Part shown: one piece after another, positions 16,681-24,599 of the stretch | How positions within the stretch are numbered: the first letter of the stretch is position 1 | How the letters are laid out: every line of letters begins with the position of its first letter | Source of the DNA: Pseudosulfitobacter sp. DSM 107133 | GTDB lineage: Bacteria; Pseudomonadota; Alphaproteobacteria; Rhodobacterales; Rhodobacteraceae | Length of the DNA stretch: 64,000 bases | Direction of reading: 5' to 3' | NCBI RefSeq assembly: GCF_022788695.1 | Contig: NZ_CP085154.1 | Location: forward strand, 2,356,001-2,420,000 | Notes under the pieces: model-generated | Databases searched by the model: none | Seen by the model: the letters and a program-made list of their open reading frames with translations, nothing else | What the model was told of the DNA's origin: nothing | Made by a program: the position numbers and the translations under genes

Positions 16681-16977
16681 TTAGGACAGGCTTCTTTTGA
16701 ACAATTCCAAGACCACTGCAATGGCCAAGACCGTGGAGAATCCCACAGGAATGGCGATCCAGTGATAAAAGCCTATCCTTGCCAGTTTTTTGTGTGGGCC
16801 GCTTAAGGGATCTTCGGGTGTGCGTCGGTAAGCGGAGCGGAGGTTGTGCATATTCATGTTGAGTTTTTGCCCACTGGCTCGCAAGTCCGCGTATTCGTCG
16901 CGTTCAGTGCAGCGCCAAAAGGAAAACATCACCGCAGGAATAACCAAGAGTGCTGCTGTATTTATTAGGAAATCCAA
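16681..16977 (-). CDS. Small two-helix membrane protein, unknown
   Basis: 98 residues from a TTG at 16977, preferred because AGAGGA lies 8 bases upstream; a TTG at 16998 is the alternative. Two membrane helices (about LINTAALLVIPAVMFSFW and FYHWIAIPVGFSTVLAIAVVLELF) flank a charged loop with RTPEDPLSGPHKK. No family recognised. Composition is more A+T-rich than the neighbouring core genes. Repeat motifs flank it on both sides in the same orientation as for the genes at 8661 and 56075, suggesting an acquired unit. Confidence 0.6.
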   Translation of the reverse strand: MDFLINTAALLVIPAVMFSFWRCTERDEYADLRASGQKLNMNMHNLRSAYRRTPEDPLSGPHKKLARIGFYHWIAIPVGFSTVLAIAVVLELFKRSLS

Positions 16978-17070
16978 GCTGTCGATCCTCTGAAGCAAGG
17001 TCTACGATAGGCGGGCTATCACATTAGTTTCTTTTCCATTCTTATGGAAAGCCGCCATTTGTGCAAGTTG

Positions 17071-17136
17071 CAGCATCGGTCAATAAGGGCTCGTTACTGC
17101 CATTCTCCGCGCCCCGCACGAACGTCCGGTTTTCCA
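17071..17136 (-). repeat. Upstream flank repeat of small accessory gene (copy B)
   Basis: Minus strand: TGGAAAACCGGACGTTCG (17136 down to 17119) is identical to 8592-8609. It is followed by GAGCCC...ATTGACC...ATGCTG (17092 down to 17071), which matches 55996-56017 with two differences in 22. It precedes the small membrane-protein gene by about 95 bases. Confidence 0.65.
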
Positions 17137-17194
17137 CTCGGGCTCAGATGTTGCCGCAAGGGCCAAAGTCATCCGACGGTCAACACCCCGCGGC

Positions 17195-18034
17195 CTAAAG
17201 CGTGACGCCCGAGCGGCCTGCAAGGTCGACGAAATACTGCCACGCCACCCGGCCAGACCGCGCACCGCGCGTGGCCTGCCATTCGATGGCCTGCGTGCGC
17301 AGGGTCGCGTCGTCGATCTCCACATCGTAAGCATCGCAATAGCCGCGGATCATCGCCAGATACTGGTCCTGATCGCAGGGATGGAACCCCAGCCACAACC
17401 CGAACCGGTCGGACAGAGACACCTTTTCCTCGACCGCCTCGGCGGGGTTGATGCCGCTTTGCCGTTCGTTTTCGATCATGTCGCGCGGCATCAAATGGCG
17501 GCGGTTCGACGTGGCGTACAGCACCACATTCTCGGGCCGCCCCTCGATCCCGCCATCCAGAACCGCCTTGAGCGATTTGTAGTGGCTGTCATCGTGGCCA
17601 AAGCTGAGGTCGTCGCAATAGAGCAGAAACCGCCCCGATGCCGCGCGCAGCAGGTTCAGCAGACGGCCCACGCTGGGCAGGTCCTCGCGTTGCAACTCCA
17701 CGATCTTGAGCTGCGGATACTCTGCCTGAACAGCGCCGTGTACCGCCTTGACAAGGCTGGATTTCCCCATGCCCCGCGCGCCCCAGAGCAGCGCGTTGTT
17801 GGCAGGCAGTCCGCGCGCAAACTGCGTGGTGTTTGCCAGCAGCGTATCACGCGAGCGGTCGTTGCCCACCAGCAGCTTCAGCGGCACGCGGCTGATCTGG
17901 TGCACCGGCTCCAGCCGGTCCGGGCCAGTGTGCCACACAAAAGCACTGGCGGCGTCGAAATCGGGGGCTTGCAGCGGCGCGGGCGCCATACGCTCCAGCG
18001 CCGCTGCGATGCGGTCCATCGGGTCGTCGATCAC
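17195..18034 (-). CDS. AAA+ ATP-binding protein (DUF815)
   Basis: 279 residues with the DUF815 layout. An N-terminal region ends in LLVGNDRSRDTLLANTTQFARG. Walker A GARGMGKSS and Walker B LLYCDDLSF follow, and the sensor-like VVLYATSNRRHLMPR leads into SDRFGLWLGFHP. The function is unknown. Its ATG lies at the last base of the tatC stop, so it is probably co-transcribed with tatABC; whether it acts in protein export is not known. Confidence 0.88.
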   Translation of the reverse strand: MIDDPMDRIAAALERMAPAPLQAPDFDAASAFVWHTGPDRLEPVHQISRVPLKLLVGNDRSRDTLLANTTQFARGLPANNALLWGARGMGKSSLVKAVHGAVQAEYPQLKIVELQREDLPSVGRLLNLLRAASGRFLLYCDDLSFGHDDSHYKSLKAVLDGGIEGRPENVVLYATSNRRHLMPRDMIENERQSGINPAEAVEEKVSLSDRFGLWLGFHPCDQDQYLAMIRGYCDAYDVEIDDATLRTQAIEWQATRGARSGRVAWQYFVDLAGRSGVTL

Positions 18035-18936
18035 TATTTCAGGTCCTCGTCGTCGCCGGTCAGAATGTCGTCCAGACCTTCTTCGTCTTCTTCGTCGTCG
18101 AAATAGCCTTCTTCGCGCAGACGCTTGTCGCGGCGGCGCTCCACTCCGCGCACCAGCCAGATCGAGATTTCATAGAGACCAAAGACCACCACGAACAGGA
18201 TCAACTGCGTCACAACATCCGGCGGCGTGACCAGCGCGGCCACCACCAGAATGCCGACAATCGCGTATTTGCGCACATTCGCCAGACCTTCCGAGCTGAC
18301 CAGACCGGCCTTGCCCATCAGCGTCAGCAGCACAGGCAACTGGAAACACAGGCCAAAGGCCACGATCATTTTCAGCGTGATATCAAGGCTTTCGTTCACC
18401 TTGCCCTGAAACACGATGTCGATGCCCTTGTGCGCCTCCTTGATCGACCCGTCTTGCATGATCGTCGACAGGATCGACGCCGCATCGGCAAAGCCCAGAA
18501 AGAACTTCATCGCCATCGGCACAACCACATATTGCGCAAAGGCCGCCCCCATCAGGAACAGCGCGGGCGAGGCTATCAGGAAGGGCAGAAAAGCCGACTT
18601 TTCATTCTTGTACAGCCCCGGTGCCACAAACCGCCACAACTGGTAGGCGATGATCGGGAACGACAGCGCCAGCCCCCCCACCATCGAAATCCGCACAAGG
18701 GTAAAGAAATACTCCTGCGGTGCAGTGTACTGCATCACCGGATTTGGGTTGCCCAGATCGCGCATGGTCTGTTCGATCGGGATCAACAGGAAATCCAGGA
18801 TCGCACTGCCGAAGGAAAAGCAGAAGATCATCGCCACCACAAAGGCCAGCACCGACCGGATCAGCCGCGTGCGCAGCTCGGCCAGATGCTCGATCAGCGG
18901 GGCGCTGCTGTCTTCGATTTCGTCTGCGTGGCTCAT
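18034..18936 (-). CDS. tatC: Sec-independent protein translocase TatC
   Basis: Core receptor of the twin-arginine translocase for folded proteins in the inner membrane. 300 residues, six membrane helices. The family N-terminus has [16 protein letters not shown], then [23 protein letters not shown] and LSLSFPI-type conserved segments. The acidic tail [21 protein letters not shown] is an extension beyond the usual end. The start overlaps the tatB stop by 4 bases. Confidence 0.96.
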   Translation of the reverse strand: MSHADEIEDSSAPLIEHLAELRTRLIRSVLAFVVAMIFCFSFGSAILDFLLIPIEQTMRDLGNPNPVMQYTAPQEYFFTLVRISMVGGLALSFPIIAYQLWRFVAPGLYKNEKSAFLPFLIASPALFLMGAAFAQYVVVPMAMKFFLGFADAASILSTIMQDGSIKEAHKGIDIVFQGKVNESLDITLKMIVAFGLCFQLPVLLTLMGKAGLVSSEGLANVRKYAIVGILVVAALVTPPDVVTQLILFVVVFGLYEISIWLVRGVERRRDKRLREEGYFDDEEDEEGLDDILTGDDEDLK

Positions 18937-19406
18937 GTGGTGCCTTTGGGTGTGTCGGATGTGTCATCTGCCGCGAGGGCCGCCTCGGCGGCATCGGCCG
19001 CCTTTCGGGCCTCTTCGGCCTCGCGCATTTTTCGGTCTGCGGCGGCGCGGGCGGTCGAGGCCTGTATCTTCTTGGCCTTGGCCGCACGCTCTGCGGCCAG
19101 CTTGCCGGTCTCGCTGTCACCGTCAATGTTGCGCAACGACGACGAAACATCGCGCGCCGCATCCTTGACGCCGTCCATCGCGCTGCCCAACGGGTTGGTG
19201 GCCGTCTTCAAGGTCTTGGAAATGTCGCGCACGCCGCTTTCGTCAGCCGCATCGTTCATGGCGCTGGTGAATTCACGCGCCATGCCCTTGGCCTTGCCGA
19301 CGAACCGCCCCACCTGACGGAACAGCACCGGCAGATCCTTGGGGCCCACGACGATCAACGCCACGATGCCAATGACCAAAAGCTCGGTCCAGCCCATATC
19401 GAACAT
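18933..19406 (-). CDS. tatB: Sec-independent protein translocase TatB
   Basis: 157 residues. The N-terminal hairpin has [26 protein letters not shown], the TatB signature with its conserved E and GPKDLP hinge, then an amphipathic helix ([20 protein letters not shown]) and an Ala/Glu-rich helical tail. It partners TatC in signal-peptide recognition. It lies between tatA (3 bases apart) and tatC (overlap). Confidence 0.94.
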   Translation of the reverse strand: MFDMGWTELLVIGIVALIVVGPKDLPVLFRQVGRFVGKAKGMAREFTSAMNDAADESGVRDISKTLKTATNPLGSAMDGVKDAARDVSSSLRNIDGDSETGKLAAERAAKAKKIQASTARAAADRKMREAEEARKAADAAEAALAADDTSDTPKGTT

Positions 19407-19409
19407 GGA

Positions 19410-19625
19410 TCAGACCTTGTCTTTTTCGGTCTCGGGCGTGACGTCCTTGGCTTCTTTGATCTCGTCATCGTCCAGCGCGTTCTGGCCTTCGCTGACGCCT
19501 TTCTTGAAGCTGGTGATACCCTTGCCGACTTCGCCCATCAGGCTGGAAATCTTTCCGCGCCCGAACAGGACCAGCACCACAACAGCAATCAAAAGCAGAC
19601 CCATCGGGCCAATATTGTTCAACAT
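19410..19625 (-). CDS. tatA: Sec-independent protein translocase TatA
   Basis: 71 residues. A single membrane helix ([14 protein letters not shown]) is followed by the [17 protein letters not shown] hinge and amphipathic helix, then an acidic tail. It forms the translocation pore. ATG 19625 has a GGGAG ribosome site; the longer frame from 19658 would place a polar stretch before the helix. It is the first gene of tatA-tatB-tatC-DUF815, read divergently from the WYL regulator. Confidence 0.95.
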   Translation of the reverse strand: MLNNIGPMGLLLIAVVVLVLFGRGKISSLMGEVGKGITSFKKGVSEGQNALDDDEIKEAKDVTPETEKDKV

Positions 19626-19772
19626 CTCAATTCTCCCGCAATACGCGCCCCGCGGCACGTTTCTGTGTCGATCCTTGTCTATGCAACCGAACCCCGCGCG
19701 AAAAGCCGCAAAGCCCCGGTGCTCCCTGTCTGCACCGCCAAAACCTGCCAGAAAAAACTGGCCATTTTCACA

Positions 19773-19792
19773 ACTGACACTTATTTGTCAGT
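19773..19792. promoter_or_regulatory. Inverted repeat just before the WYL regulator, likely operator
   Basis: ACTGACA-CTTATT-TGTCAGT is a perfect 7-base inverted repeat ending one base before the ATG at 19794. Spacing and symmetry suit a dimeric helix-turn-helix protein, so autorepression by the adjacent regulator is the simple reading. It also lies within the divergent tatA upstream region. Confidence 0.6.
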
Positions 19793-19793
19793 A

Positions 19794-20423
19794 ATGGCCC
19801 GTCAATCACGTCTTCACGCCCTTCTTGAGGCCCTGCGCGGCGGCGCCACCCTGCGCGCTGCCGATCTGGCACAGCGGCTGTCCGTCTCGCAACGCACGCT
19901 ATATCGTGACATCCAAAGCTTGCAGGCGGCCGGCGTTCCGGTTCAGGGCACGCGCGGCACCGGTTACCGGCTGACCGACCAGATCCGCCTGCCGCCGCTT
20001 GATCTGGCCCCTGCCGAGCTTGAGGCGCTCAGCCTTGGCCTTGCCATCCTGACGCAATCCGCCGATCCCGACCTGTCGCGTGCCGCCACCACGCTGGCGG
20101 ACCGCATCGACGCCCTGTTGCCCGAGGCCACTATCGCCCCGGCAGAGGCCTGGAAACTGGAAAAGCAACCCTTTGCCGACGCCGCGCGCGGTGCCTCGCA
20201 TATCCCGCGCATCCGCGCCGCGATCCGCGCCCGCCAGAAACTGCGCATCACCTACCATTCGCGCGGCGACCGTATCACCACGCGCACCATCCGCCCGCTC
20301 AGCCTCACCAGCTTGGGCCCCGTCTGGACCCTGACCGCATGGTGTGAACTGCGCACCGCCATGCGCGACTTCCGCCTCGACCTGATCGAGACAACCGAAG
20401 CCCTGCCCGAGCTGTTCCTATAG
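19794..20423 (+). CDS. YafY-type transcriptional regulator, HTH plus WYL domain
   Basis: 209 residues. The N-terminal winged helix LRAADLAQRLSVSQRTLYRDIQSL (about 18-41) carries the YRDI motif of DeoR/YafY readers, followed by GVPVQGTRGTGYRL. A WYL-type ligand domain covers about 138-205. The start ATG 19794 abuts a perfect inverted repeat, so it likely represses itself. In related genomes such genes sit beside their target; here the divergent neighbour is tatA, and the next gene downstream is on the other strand. Confidence 0.85.
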   Translation: MARQSRLHALLEALRGGATLRAADLAQRLSVSQRTLYRDIQSLQAAGVPVQGTRGTGYRLTDQIRLPPLDLAPAELEALSLGLAILTQSADPDLSRAATTLADRIDALLPEATIAPAEAWKLEKQPFADAARGASHIPRIRAAIRARQKLRITYHSRGDRITTRTIRPLSLTSLGPVWTLTAWCELRTAMRDFRLDLIETTEALPELFL

Positions 20424-20433
20424 CGCCCCGCCT

Positions 20434-20448
20434 TAGGGTCAGGACCCA
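20434..20448. repeat. Palindrome TAGGGTCAGGACCCA
   Basis: Copy of the TTAGGGTCAGGACCCTAA family, 11 bases after the WYL regulator stop. Here it is not the stop codon itself. The remaining gap to 20601 carries a TTTTGGC hairpin repeat and no gene. Confidence 0.55.
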
Positions 20449-20544
20449 TTCATCCTGCTGCGGTACGCGCTCTCGGGGCCATTGGCTATGTGATCTGTCT
20501 CAGGTTAAAGGCGGGACGCTTAAGAAGACAGCGCCTAACCCGTT

Positions 20545-20597
20545 CTTTTGGCTAAAAATATCCTGGGGGAGACGCGCAGCGTCGGGGGCAAAGCCCC
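20545..20597 (+). repeat. CTTTTGGCTAAAAATATCC-type G-rich hairpin repeat, copy 3
   Basis: Starts CTTTTGGCTAAAAATATCC, then GGGGG, a GACGC-GCA-GCGTC hairpin (20571-20583) and GGGGC-AAA-GCCCC (20585-20597). It shares the hairpin part with the TTCATCTTGCC type and the leader with 60392. It lies between convergent genes and may terminate one or both. Confidence 0.7.
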
Positions 20598-20601
20598 AAA
20601 T

Positions 20602-20958
20602 TCAACCCTTCAACCGCCACCCGGTCTGTGCCGGTAAAAACGCCTCGACCGCCGCCGTGGCCACCACGATCACCTCGTCCCCCGACGGCACGTCCATGCC
20701 GCCGAACACGGCCCGCACCTCGGCCCGCCCGCGTGGCAGCACCGCCACCAGCGCCGCGACATCCACCGCCTCGGGCTGTTGCACCGCCACGGTCACCTGC
20801 ACGCGCATATCCGACGCATCCAGCCCCAGCGTGCCGAACAACGGCAGCGACGATCCGCGAAACGCGTCCTCGATGGCACGCCGCGCCGCTTTGGTATAGT
20901 CGCGTCCGTGCAGGTCGTTGCCCTGCCCCATTTCGATGATCACCCGCTGTTCAGCCAT
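20602..20958 (-). CDS. Lin0512 family protein, paralogue 2
   Basis: 118 residues. RVIIEMGQGNDLHGRDYTKAARRAI is the Lin0512-family opening, with the conserved DLHG-x-D-x-T. A beta strand VQVTVAVQQPEAVD and the C-terminal GGMDVPSGDEVIVVATAAVEA follow. The family has no known reaction. The start at 20958 overlaps the stop of the preceding paralogue by 8 bases. The two proteins share their plan (VAVQQP, GGxDVP) and presumably act together. Confidence 0.85.
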   Translation of the reverse strand: MAEQRVIIEMGQGNDLHGRDYTKAARRAIEDAFRGSSLPLFGTLGLDASDMRVQVTVAVQQPEAVDVAALVAVLPRGRAEVRAVFGGMDVPSGDEVIVVATAAVEAFLPAQTGWRLKG

Positions 20959-21304
20959 CCGCCCGCTCCATGTCAAAGGATACGGTCAGCGCCGCCTGCG
21001 CCATCACCGTCGGATTGCCCACACCTTCGGGGCGTGGCACGTCCAAGCCGCCCTGCACCACCTCGATCTGCGCTCGGCCATAGGGGAAGATCGCCCGCAG
21101 CACCTCGACATCCACCTGATCCGGCTGCTGCACCGCCACCCGCACGGCGATCTGCATCGCCTCTTTGGGAAAGCCGAACAGTTCGGCCAGGTTGATCGAA
21201 TTGCGCCACAGCGCATGGCGCACCGCCTTGGCCGCCGCATCGGTATAATCGGCACGGCGCAGCGAGGTGCCCAGACCGAATTCGATGATCAACGGCCCAC
21301 TCAT
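20951..21304 (-). CDS. Lin0512 family protein, paralogue 1
   Basis: 117 residues. LIIEFGLGTSLRRADYTDAAAKAVRHAL replaces the DLHG motif with SLRR, so it is a diverged paralogue of the next gene. AVRVAVQQPDQVDVE and GGLDVPRPEGVGNPTVMAQAAL align with it. The start overlaps the ABC ATPase stop (ATGA). The tandem duplication with one diverged motif suggests a heterodimer; this is inference. Confidence 0.83.
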   Translation of the reverse strand: MSGPLIIEFGLGTSLRRADYTDAAAKAVRHALWRNSINLAELFGFPKEAMQIAVRVAVQQPDQVDVEVLRAIFPYGRAQIEVVQGGLDVPRPEGVGNPTVMAQAALTVSFDMERADG

Positions 21305-22389
21305 CCGATCATCCCCGCCGGAAAGACAAAGCATTTGTCGCGCCGCACGCGCAGCCACATCACCGTGCCCGGTTGCGGCAGGAACACCCCCGGCACCGTG
21401 GATTTCATCACCGTCCCGTCATGATCCAGCCGGAATTCCACAAGGCTTTCGTTGCCCATGAATCGCGCGCGCTCGACCACAGCCCGCGCCGCCGTGCCCT
21501 CGACGGCGGTGGGCACAGGTCCCACGCCCGCACGGTCAAAGTCGATCCGCACATGCTGCGGGCGAAACACGATGTCCACCTCGGTGCCATCGGCAATGCC
21601 CGGCGCCAGAAACCGCCCGAACGGTGTCATCGCCAACGCGCCCTGCACTTTAGAACGGCGCACATTCGCATCCGAAAAGAACGCCACCGAGGCGCGGTCC
21701 AGCGGGCGCGTATAGACGTTATAGGGCGCGCCCTGCTGAACGATCCGCCCGTCGCGCATCAGCGCGATTTCGTCGGCCATGCGCATCGCCTCGTCCGGCT
21801 CGTGGGTGACCAGCAGCACAGCCGTATCCTCTTCCTTGAGGATGCTCAGCGTCTCGTCACGAATGCCGTCGCGCAGCCGGTTGTCCAGCCCCGAAAACGG
21901 TTCGTCCATCAACATGATCCGCGGCTGCGGCGCCAATGCGCGCGCCAGCGCTACGCGCTGCTGCTCGCCGCCCGACAGCTGGTGCGGATACATGTCGATA
22001 AACCGCTGCATATGCACGCGGCCCAGCATTTCCTCGACCCGCGCGCGCTTTTCGGCGCGGCTGCCACGCAGGCCATAGGCCACATTGCCCTCGACGCTCA
22101 GATGCGGAAACAGGGCAAAGTCCTGAAACATCAACCCGATCTCGCGCCGCTCGGGCGGCACGCGCGTGACCGTGTCACAGATCAGCTTGCCATCGGCATA
22201 AATTTCGCCGCTGTCCTGCATCTCGACACCCGCGATCATCCGCAAGGTCGTGGATTTGCCGCAGCCCGACGGCCCCAGCAGGCAGGTCACCTGCCCCGGC
22301 ATGATGCTCAGCGACACGCCGTCAACAACGGTCCGCCCGTCAAAGCTGCGCCGCAGGTCGCGGATCTCCAGTCTGGGCACCTCGGTCAA
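21301..22389 (-). CDS. ABC transporter ATP-binding protein (FbpC/PotA type) with TOBE domain
   Basis: 362 residues. Walker A GPSGCGKST, the Q-loop LMFQDFALFPH, signature LSGGEQQRVALARAL, Walker B IMLMDEPFSGLD and switch LLVTHEPDEA are all present. A C-terminal TOBE region (about 265-362) is usual in importers of iron(III), polyamine or phosphonate type. No permease or binding protein adjoins; instead two Lin0512 genes follow with overlapping starts. Substrate unknown. Confidence 0.92.
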   Translation of the reverse strand: MTEVPRLEIRDLRRSFDGRTVVDGVSLSIMPGQVTCLLGPSGCGKSTTLRMIAGVEMQDSGEIYADGKLICDTVTRVPPERREIGLMFQDFALFPHLSVEGNVAYGLRGSRAEKRARVEEMLGRVHMQRFIDMYPHQLSGGEQQRVALARALAPQPRIMLMDEPFSGLDNRLRDGIRDETLSILKEEDTAVLLVTHEPDEAMRMADEIALMRDGRIVQQGAPYNVYTRPLDRASVAFFSDANVRRSKVQGALAMTPFGRFLAPGIADGTEVDIVFRPQHVRIDFDRAGVGPVPTAVEGTAARAVVERARFMGNESLVEFRLDHDGTVMKSTVPGVFLPQPGTVMWLRVRRDKCFVFPAGMIG

Positions 22390-22477
22390 AGGCTCTCTCC
22401 AAGTCTGATAAAATCGGTCGGACTTGGGCTATCAGGCCCCGCGCGCGCCCGCAAGCAGCACAACGTACCGCCCCAAG

Positions 22478-22536
22478 CTTCATCTTGCCAGAGAAACTCC
22501 GGGGGAGGCGCACAGCGCCGGGGGCAGCGCCCCCCA
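22478..22536 (+). repeat. TTCATCTTGCC-type G-rich hairpin repeat, copy 4
   Basis: CTTCATCTTGCCAGAGAAAC, GGGGGAGGCGC-ACA-GCGCC and GGGGGC-AGC-GCCCCC. It is very close to the copy at 4709 except for the first hairpin's sequence, whose two arms have changed together, which argues for a kept structure. Confidence 0.75.
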
Positions 22537-22562
22537 AAACATAACCTTCGCGCCAGCGGCCA

Positions 22563-23678
22563 TCAGACCAGCGTGAACCCTACCCGCGCGCGATCCACGC
22601 CGTTCACCTGCACCACCATCTCATGTGCGCCGGGATACAGGGTAAAGGTGCTGGCCCCGCCTTTCATCAAATGTGCCTTTGACATCACCAGCGCCCGCCC
22701 TGCCTCCAGCTTGCCCGCCTTCAGCTTGAACACCTTTTCGCGGCCCCGCCCCGGTCCGGCAAAACAGATGCGGTAATCGACCAGCACCGGCAGCCTGGTA
22801 TCCGCCTGCAACATCACGTCAAAGCGCAACCAATCGCCGATTGCCACCGCGTCGGCCTCCAGCCGCACCTGCACGTCCACCTCGGCCCCGGCCGCGTAGC
22901 CCAGATAGGCCATCGCCCCCGCATGGCCTGCCTTGATCCGTGTGCGCAGGGCATGGCGCGCCATCCACGCCAGTTCCTGCGGGTCTTGTACGCCCGCCTC
23001 TTGCCAGCCCCGCAGCCGGTCCAGAACCGCATCCGTGTCGGTTTTAGATATATCGTTCAGATGGTTGGCCACCGACCGCGTCACGAACCGCGTTGGATCA
23101 GCGTGCAACCGGTCCAACAGCGGCAGTGTTTGCGCAGGGGTCAGCGCAATCGCCCGCCCCCACGGCAGCTTGGGCCGCGTGCCCTCGCTGACCAGCCGGC
23201 GCACATGGTAATTGTCATCCTCCGCCCAGACCGCCATGCGTGCCAAAGTCTCCTCGGGCCAGCGGTTCAGAAAGGGGCGAATGGAGAACTCCATCGAAAA
23301 CCGTTGTGTCGCCGCGTGGATCAGGTCCAGCGCACGTTCGCGGTGTTGTTCCAACCCGTGACGCACCGCCAGAATGCCCGGCACCGCGTGGATGAACCGG
23401 CCAAAGTCGTCATCGCGCCGCGACGGATCCAACGGCGGTGGCATCATCGCCTTCAACTGCTCCGCCATCGCCGGAAAATCCGCTGACAGATGCGGCTCAA
23501 GACAATCCGCAAACCAGTCGAGGCACGCCATCAATGTGCGCTCAGGCACGCCTGACAGCGCTTCGTGCGCGAAACCGGCCCCGTCGAACCCTGGCAGACC
23601 GGCGGCATATTCCGCCCCCAGCTGCCCCAGTGACTCTGCATTAAACAGCTGATCTTTCAGCGAATATCCCTGCGCCAT
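22563..23678 (-). CDS. DNA alkylation repair protein, AlkC-like (HEAT-repeat)
   Basis: 371 residues of mostly helical HEAT-like repeats. RFSMEFSIRPFLNRWPEETLARMAVWAEDDNYHVRRLVSEGTRPKLPWG is the region I recognise from COG4335 (AlkC) DNA glycosylases, which excise alkylated bases. The last ~100 residues are beta-rich (VDVQVRLEADAVAIGDWLRFDV...YPGAHEMVVQVNG), an immunoglobulin-like extension seen in some AlkC. Start ATG 23678. It follows the SDR gene by 4 bases and is likely co-transcribed with it. Confidence 0.8.
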   Translation of the reverse strand: MAQGYSLKDQLFNAESLGQLGAEYAAGLPGFDGAGFAHEALSGVPERTLMACLDWFADCLEPHLSADFPAMAEQLKAMMPPPLDPSRRDDDFGRFIHAVPGILAVRHGLEQHRERALDLIHAATQRFSMEFSIRPFLNRWPEETLARMAVWAEDDNYHVRRLVSEGTRPKLPWGRAIALTPAQTLPLLDRLHADPTRFVTRSVANHLNDISKTDTDAVLDRLRGWQEAGVQDPQELAWMARHALRTRIKAGHAGAMAYLGYAAGAEVDVQVRLEADAVAIGDWLRFDVMLQADTRLPVLVDYRICFAGPGRGREKVFKLKAGKLEAGRALVMSKAHLMKGGASTFTLYPGAHEMVVQVNGVDRARVGFTLV

Positions 23679-23682
23679 GCCC

Positions 23683-24462
23683 TTACAGCGTCGCGTTGGT
23701 GGCACCACCATCCAGCAGCAGGTTCTGCCCGACGATAAAGCCCGCATGGACCGAGCACAAAAACGCGCAGGCCTGGCCGAATTCCTGCCGCGTGCCATAG
23801 CGCCCCGCCGGAATCGTCGCCGCCCGTGCGGCGCGCGCTTCCTCCATCGAAATGCCCCTGGCCTTGACCACACCGCCATCCAGCGCCACTGCGCGGTCGG
23901 TGTCATGAATGCCCGGCAACAGGTTGTTGATCGTCACACCACTGGACGCCACCTGTCGCGCGGTGCCTGCCACATATCCGGTCAGGCCGGTGCGCGCCGA
24001 GTTCGACAGCCCCAGTTGCGCAATCGGCGCCTTGACCGACTGCGAGGTGATGTTGACCACCCGGCCCCAGCCGCGCTCCATCATCCCCGGCATCAGCGCC
24101 TTCATCATGGCAATCGGGGCCAGCATGTTGGCATCCAGCGCCTTGATGAAATCCGCGCGGTCCCAATCAGACCACAGACCCGGAGGCGGCCCGCCCGCGT
24201 TGTTGACCAGAATGTCAATCTGCCCTGCGGCCTCCAGCACCCTTGCCTGCCCTTCGGCGGTGCTGATGTCGGCTGCCACGGTGACCACATCCACGCCATA
24301 AGCGTCACGGATGGCCGTCGCTGTTTCCTCCAGCGCCGCGGCCCCGCGTGCGTTCAACACAAGGTTCACGCCCGCTTCGGCCAGCGCCTCGGCACAGCCG
24401 CGTCCCAAGCCCTTGGACGACGCGCAGACCAGCGCGCGTTTACCAGAAATTCCCAAATCCAT
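23683..24462 (-). CDS. SDR family oxidoreductase lacking the YxxxK motif
   Basis: 259 residues, Rossmann fold with SSKGLGRG (nucleotide binding) and LVNNAGG. Where classical members have Tyr-x-x-x-Lys after the catalytic Ser, this one reads QLGLSNSARTGLTGY. So the Tyr and Lys are absent, as in an atypical subfamily often named 3-oxoacyl-ACP reductase. The C-terminus has GQNLLLDGGATNATL. Substrate and even activity are uncertain. An AGGAGGATCGC ribosome site precedes ATG 24462. Confidence 0.85.
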   Translation of the reverse strand: MDLGISGKRALVCASSKGLGRGCAEALAEAGVNLVLNARGAAALEETATAIRDAYGVDVVTVAADISTAEGQARVLEAAGQIDILVNNAGGPPPGLWSDWDRADFIKALDANMLAPIAMMKALMPGMMERGWGRVVNITSQSVKAPIAQLGLSNSARTGLTGYVAGTARQVASSGVTINNLLPGIHDTDRAVALDGGVVKARGISMEEARAARAATIPAGRYGTRQEFGQACAFLCSVHAGFIVGQNLLLDGGATNATL

Positions 24463-24599
24463 GCGATCCTCCTGTCATCGGTTTCGCCATGCCTAACACC
24501 CCGCACAGAGGGGATGCCAGAAAAACACCGGCCCGTTGACCCGCTGTTGCCTTAATTCTACGGTAGCGCCTTGATCACCCCGCAAAATTCCAGATTTGA

